Origin: Wenzhouxiangella sp.
GTDB lineage: Bacteria; Pseudomonadota; Gammaproteobacteria; Xanthomonadales; Wenzhouxiangellaceae
Direction: 5' to 3'
Length of the DNA stretch: 15,459 bases
NCBI GenBank assembly: GCA_007127425.1
Contig: SKZJ01000068.1
Coordinates: forward strand, 1-15,459
The translations under genes and the position numbers were made by a program. A model generated the notes under the pieces. That model did not search any database, was not told the origin of the DNA, and saw nothing but the letters and a program-made list of their open reading frames with translations. Positions 1-5,832 of this stretch are shown piece by piece (position 1 is the first letter of the stretch; the number at the start of each line of letters is the position of its first letter).

Positions 1-740
1 CGATCGAGCAGTTCGCCGTTGAGCGGGTTGACGACTTCGCGACCGAAGCCGAGCAGGCCGAAGGCATTGGCCCGGGTCGAGCGCAGGGTGGCGTTGAGCA
101 GCAGGTTGCGGCCGGCGGGAATGCCCAGGAACACCTTGGTTGCCGACAGGTAATAGTCGGTGCCGCTGTCATTGTGTGCACCGAGCAGGGCGGGAATACC
201 GACATCGCCCAGATACGGCACGGCGACGCCGCTGCCGAAATCCTTGTTGCGCTTGTGCTGTATGCCCGCGGACACCTGCGGCATGAAGCTGGCCTGGTCG
301 AAAACGGCGTCTCCGAACAGGCGAAGCTTGGCGCCGATGATGTCCATCTCGATGCGGGTGGATGCAGCCTGAACCGGGCCTGGATCGCCGAGGATCGGCT
401 CCAGTCCGCCGATCAGCGCCGCTGCCGTGTTTTCGACGATGCGCTGGTCAACCTCGAGTTGCTGGCGCGCCAGCGACAACTCCAGGCGATCAAAGAAGCC
501 GACGCCGACACCCCACGAGGCCAACGAATAGTCATCGATGCCGAGGTAAGTGAAGTGGGCCGAGCCACCGATCTCGTCTTCGGTTCCCATGCCGGTGATC
601 AGGGCCCAGGGCGTCAGGCCGCCGCCGCCGGCGCCCTCGAACTGGGTCACGCCGCCGGTGCCCAGCAGCTTGCCGCCGGCGGCAAAGACCTGGACGCTGC
701 AGGCGATCAATACAAGCGCCACGAACTGCCTTTTCAACAT
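1..740 (-). CDS. DUF3034 family outer-membrane-type protein (3' end cut by window edge)
   Basis: The first 246 codons of a gene that runs off the left edge. The start is fixed by a strong GAGGAGC ribosome site at 747-753, six bases before the ATG. The N-terminus is a signal peptide with likely cleavage after VFA near residue 20; an LIAC lipobox-like string ending at Cys14 is a weaker alternative. The mature part has the glycine-rich start (GGKLLGTGGVTQFEGAGGGG) and alternating polar/aromatic strands (FFDRLELSLARQ, SGTDYYLSATK, NLLLNATLRSTRANAFGLLGFG) that I recognise from DUF3034, a family of predicted outer-membrane beta-barrel-like proteins of unknown function. Members are, from memory, somewhat longer than 246 residues, so only a short C-terminal part should be missing. 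It diverges from the ECF sigma gene and shares its upstream region, which suggests but does not prove co-regulation. Confidence 0.8.
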   Translation of the reverse strand, partial: MLKRQFVALVLIACSVQVFAAGGKLLGTGGVTQFEGAGGGGLTPWALITGMGTEDEIGGSAHFTYLGIDDYSLASWGVGVGFFDRLELSLARQQLEVDQRIVENTAAALIGGLEPILGDPGPVQAASTRIEMDIIGAKLRLFGDAVFDQASFMPQVSAGIQHKRNKDFGSGVAVPYLGDVGIPALLGAHNDSGTDYYLSATKVFLGIPAGRNLLLNATLRSTRANAFGLLGFGREVVNPLNGELLD

Positions 741-872
741 AGTCATGCTCCTCAATTGGATGTCCTTCAAGTCGAATGGAAAGTCGTTGTGCGCAAGAAC
801 TTTCACATTTCATTGCCTGTACGCGGGCACAGTGCGAACTGGATGCAGCAAGATTTCAAGGGAACCCGCACC
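741..872. promoter_or_regulatory. Divergent upstream region between DUF3034 and ECF sigma genes
   Basis: These 132 bases must hold the promoters of both divergent genes. No good sigma-70 pair is visible on either strand. A perfect 6-base inverted repeat, GAAAGT (779-784) and ACTTTC (799-804), has arm centres 20 bases apart, a spacing compatible with a dimeric regulator. The right arm overlaps GAACTTT (798-804 with flank), which loosely resembles the GGAACTT -35 element of ECF promoters, but no convincing -10 follows. The region assignment is firm from gene layout; the individual elements are speculative. Confidence 0.35.
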
Positions 873-1481
873 ATGCTGATGAAAGTCGACAATCCGTCCG
901 GGACTGGGGAAATCCCCGGCATTGCCGAGCAATTGATCGAGCGGGTATGCGAATCGGACGAGAGTGCGCTGGCGACCCTGTTCGACATGTTCGCCGACCG
1001 GGTCTACGCCATTGCGGTGTCAATTGTTCACAGTAGTGCGCTGGCCGAGGAAATCTGTTCCGATGTCTTCATGCAGGTGTGGATGAAGGCGGATCGTTTC
1101 GATCCGGTCCGCGGTTCTGCCAAGGCATGGATTTTCACGATGGCACGAAGCCGCAGCCTCGATGCCCTGCGCCGTGAGGCCAGGCATCGGAGGGAACAGC
1201 TGCATCCGGAAACCGACGTTGCTGCGTATACTGATGACAATGCTGAACAAACATTCGACCAACTGGAAACTGCAACCGTGGCCAGTGCCGTCAGGGATTC
1301 GCTGCACGCACTCAACAGGGGGCAGCGACAAGTGATCAGGCTGGCTTTTTTCAAAGGGTTGAGCCATCAGGAGATCGCGGAACGGCTCGGCCTGCCGCTG
1401 GGTACTGTCAAGTCGCATTGCCGACGCGGACTTGGGAGAATGCGAAGCGTACTTTCACTTTTTGACCCGGCGCGACGATGA
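873..1481 (+). CDS. ECF-type RNA polymerase sigma factor
   Basis: A 202-aa sigma-70 family regulator that would direct RNA polymerase to a small regulon. Region 2 spans about residues 34-100 (AEEICSDVFMQVW, then DPVRGSAKAWIFTMARSRSLDALRR, the -10 recognition part). After an acidic linker (about 105-135), region 4 spans about 141-193 with the helix-turn-helix GLSHQEIAERLGLPLGTVKSH followed by RRGLGRMR. There is no region 1 or 3, as expected for ECF factors. The frame is open far upstream, but only as a shadow of the DUF3034 gene. ATG 873 is chosen because AAGGGA at 858-863 precedes it at good spacing; ATG 843 and 879 are in frame but worse placed. The stop overlaps the start of the next gene (ATGA), so the cupin protein is probably its translationally coupled regulator. 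The sequence resembles SigK-like/ChrR-partner sigma factors; the exact ECF group is not determined. Confidence 0.93.
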   Translation: MLMKVDNPSGTGEIPGIAEQLIERVCESDESALATLFDMFADRVYAIAVSIVHSSALAEEICSDVFMQVWMKADRFDPVRGSAKAWIFTMARSRSLDALRREARHRREQLHPETDVAAYTDDNAEQTFDQLETATVASAVRDSLHALNRGQRQVIRLAFFKGLSHQEIAERLGLPLGTVKSHCRRGLGRMRSVLSLFDPARR

Positions 1482-1954
1482 TGCAGGATAACGGCGACAA
1501 GACGACCACTGCCCGCACCGAAGCGGAGGCTGACGGTGTGTTCGATCCCGAGCGCAAGGCCAGAATGAAGCGGCGGTTGCTGGCGACTGCGGGACGATCG
1601 ATGACGGTCGTGCGCAACCGTGACCGGGATTGGGAAAAAGTCCTGCCGGGCGTTTTTATCCGGATCCTGCACACCGATGAAGCAGCGGGCGTCCAGACTG
1701 CCTTGTGGCGACTGGACGCCGGGGCCAGAATTCCGGCGCATCCGCATGAGCATGACGAGGAATGTTTTGTGCTCGAAGGGTGCCTGGAGCATCGGCAGGA
1801 ACGCTATTGCGCGGGTGACTACATGATGGCGCCGGCCGGCAGTCGACACGCCACCATTACCAGCCCGGAGGGCGCCCTGATGCTGATTCGGGGAGAGGTC
1901 ATTTCCTGGAAGGATCGACTGCTGCTGCGTACTGCACTGGCACTGGGTCGCTGA
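1478..1954 (+). CDS. ChrR-like cupin protein, probable (anti-)sigma regulator without zinc-finger domain
   Basis: A 158-aa cytoplasmic protein whose ATG overlaps the sigma-factor stop by four bases. Residues 24-150 form one cupin domain of the ChrR C-terminal type. Motif 1 is canonical: G82, H88, H90, E94, G101 (in AHPHEHDEECFVLEG). Motif 2 is G113, P119, G121, H124 (GDYMMAPAGSRH). H88, H90, E94 and H124 are the expected metal ligands. ChrR proteins have an N-terminal zinc-binding anti-sigma domain with a His-x3-Cys-x2-Cys pattern that holds the sigma factor. Here only about 25 mostly polar residues precede the cupin, with no such motif, so the usual sigma-binding module is absent. It may bind sigma in another way, act as a metal- or oxidant-sensing co-factor, or be a decayed remnant. 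The neighbouring propeller gene converges on it, 13 bases away. Confidence 0.88.
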   Translation: MMQDNGDKTTTARTEAEADGVFDPERKARMKRRLLATAGRSMTVVRNRDRDWEKVLPGVFIRILHTDEAAGVQTALWRLDAGARIPAHPHEHDEECFVLEGCLEHRQERYCAGDYMMAPAGSRHATITSPEGALMLIRGEVISWKDRLLLRTALALGR

Positions 1955-1967
1955 TCCGGGCGACTTT

Positions 1968-3395
1968 TCAGTTTTTTCGCCTGACCTGGATGATCAGCGC
2001 AATCATGATCAACGTCAGGGTCACGAGGACAATGGCGCTGATGGTTCCAATCGGAAACGTCCTTTCAAGGTGAAATTGCCACGGTCCCCGGCGCTCGCCC
2101 AGATCGTCCACCATCTCGACTTGGACGGTATTCCGGCCGAATTCCGGTAGCGGCACCTCGAAAACCGGTGTTCGCTGCCATGCTGTCCAGTTCTCCCCGC
2201 TATCGACCGAGTGCCGATACAGTGCGGCATGGGGACGTGCCATTCCCCGGACTTGTGCAGAGAAGCGCACCGCACTGTCTCGTACACGGATGGCCTCGCC
2301 GTCTGCGATGACTTCGCCGGTTTCCTCGATGGACAGGGCAAGCTCGATGTCGTTGCGCTCGGCTGGTCTCCCTTTCCAGGCCCACAAGCCTTGACGGGAA
2401 GCAACCGGCGCTTCATCCAGACCAATCGTCGGCTGGCCAGAGACCCACTGAGCCGAGGCTGGCAGGCCGTCATGCTGGTCGGACCAAGCCCATCGTGATA
2501 CCTCAAGGGAACGCCCGAACTGGAGCCTTTCGATGCCGCCGGGTCGCAGCAGAATGACGCCGTGGTCCATATTGCCGCTCAGCGCGGTAACCGGTTGATC
2601 CGCGGCGTGCGGTGAATCCAACAGGCGACAATCCTCGAGATTTGCCGGATCGATCAGAAGGAGGCCGCGATCAGTGGCGACGCCGATCCGGTTGCCCATC
2701 GGGTGGGTCAGGTGCCTGATGTCGTATGCCCGCTGCCTGTGGAGGCAGGTACGATCCGGCCGCTGCCACTGTCCATTCGCGTGCACGCTGAGACCTTCCC
2801 GGCCTGCGGCCCAGACCTGGTGGCCGGCATCCGCTTCGATGCCGAGCAGGCGATCGATTTGGCCGCCGTGGAAGCCGTCGGACCGTGCCGCAATGACACG
2901 CCACTCGTCGTTTTGAAGTTGCATCAGACCCTGACCGGTGCCGATCCAGATCACGGCATTTCCGTCATGACCCTGGGTCAGGTGGAGTGCCTGGATGTCG
3001 TCGTCGGTCAGCGGTGAGTTGGCGGCATTCAGGCGCTGCCATTCCTGGCCGTCGGGCGACTTCAGGAGACCGTCGCCGGTGGCCAGCCACCAGTGCGTGA
3101 TGCCGCTGGCATCGGGTGCCAGCAGGATATCGCGAACCTCTCCCGTAATGTCTTCGTTCTCCGGCCAGCGTTGCCAATTTCCGCCGGTCTTTCGCCAGAT
3201 TGCCGACGGCGTACTGATCCACAGCGCGCTCAATCCGTCCGGGAAGCGAACCTGACCGATGGCCCGGATGTCCGTGCCCGCAAGCACGGTATTCTCTGCC
3301 ACGTTGACCCAGCTACCGGTCTCATTGGCTGATGACGGAGGTGCATGGAGCAGCAGCAGAAACCACAGCAAGGTACCCGTAACTGCTCGGGTCAT
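1968..3395 (-). CDS. Membrane-anchored Reg_prop/Y_Y_Y beta-propeller sensor protein lacking an output domain
   Basis: A 475-aa exported protein. A signal peptide (TGTLLWFLLLLHAPPSSANE, residues 6-25) is followed by repeated WIGT/W-A-G/G-VATDRGL blades (about residues 55-345: LWISTPSAIW, WWLATGDGLL, IWIGTGQGLM, VWAAGREGLS, IGVATDRGLL). This is the ligand-binding propeller type found in hybrid two-component sensors. Residues about 350-445 resemble the Y_Y_Y domain (ALYRHSVDSGENWTAW ... FEVPLPEFGRNTVQVEMVDDLG). One transmembrane helix (about 449-469) ends in QVRRKN and the gene stops. Full-length relatives carry a histidine kinase, GGDEF or HTH after this helix; none is present. ATG 3395 is preferred over the in-frame ATG 3443 because AGGGGGAT lies eight bases upstream and it begins the signal peptide. 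It lies downstream of the cupredoxin lipoprotein gene, probably in one transcript. Confidence 0.82.
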   Translation of the reverse strand: MTRAVTGTLLWFLLLLHAPPSSANETGSWVNVAENTVLAGTDIRAIGQVRFPDGLSALWISTPSAIWRKTGGNWQRWPENEDITGEVRDILLAPDASGITHWWLATGDGLLKSPDGQEWQRLNAANSPLTDDDIQALHLTQGHDGNAVIWIGTGQGLMQLQNDEWRVIAARSDGFHGGQIDRLLGIEADAGHQVWAAGREGLSVHANGQWQRPDRTCLHRQRAYDIRHLTHPMGNRIGVATDRGLLLIDPANLEDCRLLDSPHAADQPVTALSGNMDHGVILLRPGGIERLQFGRSLEVSRWAWSDQHDGLPASAQWVSGQPTIGLDEAPVASRQGLWAWKGRPAERNDIELALSIEETGEVIADGEAIRVRDSAVRFSAQVRGMARPHAALYRHSVDSGENWTAWQRTPVFEVPLPEFGRNTVQVEMVDDLGERRGPWQFHLERTFPIGTISAIVLVTLTLIMIALIIQVRRKN

Positions 3396-3455
3396 TTTGA
3401 ACCATCCCCCTGTTGGCGTGCTGCACTTACGCTGAATGTACATCGCGCATAGTCG

Positions 3456-4535
3456 TCACTGGTTTGAGCGTTGCCGGGGCGCCGCGCGCGTGATGTCCAC
3501 ATCGACCTGAATCATGTCGGTGTTACGGGTGGAGTCAAGCGTCAGTCGCTGCACCTGTTCACTGCCCCGGTAATTCCAGACCAGCAGTTCGCCGGGACCA
3601 TCGGGCAGGCCTTCCAGCGAAAATCGGCCATCCTCGTCCGGTGTGGCAAAGAACGGTGTTTCCAGTACCAGCATATAAGCCGTCATGTTGCTGTGCAGGT
3701 TGCACAGGATCTCGACCATTCCCGACCCCTCGAAGACGTGCGCACGACCCTCGCCCTCGCCGTAACGGCCGACATCGAAACGGTGCCCCGGTGTCAGCGA
3801 GAACACATTGTGGTCGATGGGATCCATGTTGGGGAAACGAACGGGCGTGCCGCTGGTGACCACCAGGGTCGGCGGGAAGAACTGCCGCTGGCGAGTGACG
3901 ATCTGGCGCTCGGCCATGGGTTCAACGGCAACCGCCTGATCCGGCATCCACGCCACGACGGTCTGATTCAGGTACATGGATGCAAAGGCCTGTTCCCGTC
4001 CATTCTGGAGAACGCGGATGCGACCGGCCAGTTCCTGGGTCGGCTGTGGGGTGGTGAGGCGGCGGTCCGGCTCGGATCGCTGCGTTTCCGGCTTTGCAGC
4101 TTCCGGTGCAGCCTGTTCCGGTTCCGTTGCTTCCGGTTGCTGATCCTGCATTTCAGCTTCCGGCTCGATCGGCTCCGGCTGCTGCTCGGCAGTCGGTGGT
4201 TCCGTGGCCGTCAAGTCCGATTCCGCCTCGACCGGCGGCGGTGCCGGTTTTTCTGGCGGTTTGTCCACCTGAACGGTATCTTCCGGTGCCGATTCTGGCT
4301 CTGGTTCAGGGGGCGCGGGCGGATGCCCTGTGTCCTGTTCGGTCCTGTCCTGCGAAGCGGCATCTTCCGACAGTTCGGGGGCTGGGGAATCGACCAGGGA
4401 CGGCGTGGCGCAGGCTGCCAGCAGAATCCAAGCAAGACCCGCGAGCGCCCAGAGGCGCGACGTGCAAAGACTCGAAAGTTGGCGCGCGGACGGTCTGGAA
4501 AGCCGGTTCATCCGGCCATCGGTTGGTTCATGCAT
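3456..4535 (-). CDS. Cupredoxin-domain lipoprotein with Pro/Glu-rich linker
   Basis: A predicted 359-aa membrane-anchored lipoprotein. The lipobox LAAC ends at Cys42 after a hydrophobic segment (LWALAGLAWILLAAC). Residues about 50-163 are a low-complexity Pro/Glu/Ala linker, long enough to reach across the periplasm. Residues about 170-293 form a plastocyanin-like domain of the kind often labelled methylamine utilization protein. Its likely type-1 copper ligands are His242 (in MDPIDHNVFSL) and Cys278, His281 and Met284 (in LCNLHSNM). A small carboxypeptidase-regulatory-like beta domain follows (ATPDEDGRFSLEGLPDGPGELLVWNYRG, about 297-323). ATG 4535 is chosen for the GGGAG site eight bases upstream; in-frame ATGs at 4556 and 4511 are alternatives. 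It is the first gene of a pair with the propeller protein. It probably carries electrons or binds copper in the periplasm; the partner is unknown. Confidence 0.85.
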   Translation of the reverse strand: MHEPTDGRMNRLSRPSARQLSSLCTSRLWALAGLAWILLAACATPSLVDSPAPELSEDAASQDRTEQDTGHPPAPPEPEPESAPEDTVQVDKPPEKPAPPPVEAESDLTATEPPTAEQQPEPIEPEAEMQDQQPEATEPEQAAPEAAKPETQRSEPDRRLTTPQPTQELAGRIRVLQNGREQAFASMYLNQTVVAWMPDQAVAVEPMAERQIVTRQRQFFPPTLVVTSGTPVRFPNMDPIDHNVFSLTPGHRFDVGRYGEGEGRAHVFEGSGMVEILCNLHSNMTAYMLVLETPFFATPDEDGRFSLEGLPDGPGELLVWNYRGSEQVQRLTLDSTRNTDMIQVDVDITRAAPRQRSNQ

Positions 4536-4573
4536 CTCTTTGACTCCCGCTTTCATCGCGCATCGGCGATGGG

Positions 4574-4602
4574 ATTGTTGTCGTGTGATCCTTATTGATC
4601 AA
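4574..4602 (-). promoter_or_regulatory. Possible sigma-70 promoter of the cupredoxin-propeller pair
   Basis: On the minus strand TTGATC (4602-4597) and AACAAT (4579-4574) match the -35 and -10 consensus at four of six positions each, separated by exactly 17 bases and pointing toward the lipoprotein gene. The -35 box lies within the palindrome TTGATCAA (4595-4602). The 97-base gap between the DUF3524 stop and this site holds no other recognisable element and no hairpin terminator. Confidence 0.35.
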
Positions 4603-4656
4603 TACGACGCCAGTGGGGTCTTTGGATGCATCAGGCTTTGCCGGCGTGCAATATCT

Positions 4657-5694
4657 TCAGATCTCCAATGCTGCGCGCCAGCGCTCCCCCGTATCCGATG
4701 TCAGCCATCGATCGACCGGGCAGGGTGGTGGCGGAGATCCGCTCAGCCATTGATGCAGACGCGCGACCAGCGCATCGAGATCGCCGGCGGGGTAGCGATA
4801 CTCGGTGGAATATTGTTCCGGGTAGCACAGGGCATCGGGTACCAGCGGACGGGCACCAGCGCTGGCCGCCTCCAGCATGCTGATGCCCTGAAACTCGTGG
4901 ATGGCGGTGCTGACGGCAATGCCGGCACGCCCCAATAATTGGTGATACTCATTCAGCGGGAGTCGGCCGTCGGCAACGATCCGGTCGGGCAGGGTACGGC
5001 GAAGTCGCGCCAGGGGCTCGGGTGTGTTTCTGGGCCGTTTGCCGAGCAGGGCAAGGCGGAAGTCGGTGCCGGACTTGGCCAGGCTAATCATGGCTTCGGC
5101 GAAGGCCTCCGGCGCCTTGTCGTATTCCCAGCGGTGATTCCAGACGATCAGTTGCTGATCGCGTTGTCCGGCAGGTTGAACGGGCGCGACCGGCACCGGA
5201 AGGACTTCGCAGCGCGGTGCCAGTCGATCGCGCACGCCGCCGGGGATGCCGTCGGGCATCAGGTCGAGGAATTCGTCGATTCCGGCCAGGAAGCTGTCGC
5301 AGTTGAACCGGGAGTTGAACAGCAGCCGGTCGGCCGCCAGGGCGCCGTAGAGCTGTGTCACGCGTGGTTCGACGCTACGCACCTGGCCCTTGTTCAAAGG
5401 GTAGGCAAACTGGTTTTCGTGGAAGTAATACCAGGAGGGGACGCCGGCCAGGTGCGGGTGCAGCCCCTTGAGCGTGGCCAGATCGACCATCGAGGTCGCC
5501 AGGACCAGGTCGGGCGGTTCGGGTCCGATATCGTCCAGCCAGCTCAGGGGGTTGCCGCGAATGCGCCAGGCGAAATGCCGACCCGGCAACTCCAGCACCT
5601 GCCAGTCCACATTCTCGATGTTGTGCCTGAGCCAGTCGGCCCAGACTGCATGGCTGTCGGATCGGTAGGCGGAAAGCAGCAGGACGCGTTGCAT
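4657..5694 (-). CDS. DUF3524 glycosyltransferase, tRNA-queuosine alpha-mannosyltransferase-like
   Basis: A 345-aa cytoplasmic glycosyltransferase of the GT4-like (GT-B) fold. The N-terminal half has the DUF3524 hallmarks LLLSAYRSDSHAVWADWL (residues 5-22), a GRHFAWRIRGNPLSW stretch (38-52) and YYFHENQFAYP (89-99). The C-terminal Rossmann half has WNHRWEYDKAPE (185-196) and the EX7E-type donor motif EFQGISMLEAASAG (267-280). Animal relatives (GTDC1/QTMAN) add mannose to queuosine in tRNA-Asp, and bacterial members are annotated by homology to them; the bacterial substrate is not shown by this sequence. ATG 5694 is chosen because homology begins there; the upstream extension to 5769 reads through 7-base repeats. 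No clear ribosome site is present. It diverges from rarA across 138 bases. No queuosine biosynthesis gene is in the window. Confidence 0.85.
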   Translation of the reverse strand: MQRVLLLSAYRSDSHAVWADWLRHNIENVDWQVLELPGRHFAWRIRGNPLSWLDDIGPEPPDLVLATSMVDLATLKGLHPHLAGVPSWYYFHENQFAYPLNKGQVRSVEPRVTQLYGALAADRLLFNSRFNCDSFLAGIDEFLDLMPDGIPGGVRDRLAPRCEVLPVPVAPVQPAGQRDQQLIVWNHRWEYDKAPEAFAEAMISLAKSGTDFRLALLGKRPRNTPEPLARLRRTLPDRIVADGRLPLNEYHQLLGRAGIAVSTAIHEFQGISMLEAASAGARPLVPDALCYPEQYSTEYRYPAGDLDALVARLHQWLSGSPPPPCPVDRWLTSDTGERWRAALEI

Positions 5695-5713
5695 GGCGGT
5701 GGGTGGGATAGGA

Positions 5714-5741
5714 GTTTGAAGTGTGAAGTGTAAAGTGTGAA
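5714..5741. repeat. Phased 7-base tandem repeat (GTGTGAA type)
   Basis: Four contiguous heptamers in perfect phase: GTTTGAA, GTGTGAA, GTGTAAA, GTGTGAA, followed by the degenerate GGAGGGC. The array lies 20 bases upstream of the DUF3524 glycosyltransferase start. On the other strand the unit reads TTCACAC, close to the CCTTTCA unit found at 13766-13800. Confidence 0.75.
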
Positions 5742-5761
5742 GGAGGGCGTAACGGCTTGTC

Positions 5762-5810
5762 CCTCGCACCTCGCTCCTTCAACCTCGAGCCTCGAACCTC
5801 GAACCTGCTT
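5762..5810. repeat. Phased 7-base tandem repeat (CCTCGAA type)
   Basis: Seven heptamers in unbroken phase: CCTCGCA, CCTCGCT, CCTTCAA, CCTCGAG, CCTCGAA, CCTCGAA, CCTGCTT. The array ends 22 bases before the rarA start codon. Unit sequence differs from the array 20 bases to its left, but the unit length is the same. Confidence 0.78.
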
Positions 5811-5832
5811 CAATCCGGTTACGATTGGCCCC

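Noticed and set aside
174..872. Long upstream extension of the sigma-factor reading frame
   Set aside because: It is antisense to the well-supported DUF3034 gene, lacks any domain, and the ribosome site and homology place the true start at 873.
4080..4400. Tandem DNA repeat around recurring TTCCGG
   Set aside because: It is inside a gene and is explained by biased codons for the Pro/Glu-rich linker; there is no fixed period.
4586..4591. TGATCC as a ChrR-partner sigma -35 element
   Set aside because: It is on the plus strand, pointing away from the lipoprotein gene, and no plus-strand gene starts downstream of it.
3471..4598. 375-aa plus-strand open frame
   Set aside because: It lies opposite the cupredoxin lipoprotein gene; its Arg/Phe-rich repeats are the complement of the Pro/Glu linker codons.
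4939..5733. 264-aa plus-strand open frame
   Set aside because: Antisense shadow of the DUF3524 glycosyltransferase gene, which has clear family motifs.
5762..5810. CRISPR-like repeat array
   Set aside because: Units are 7 bases, contiguous and degenerate with no spacers.
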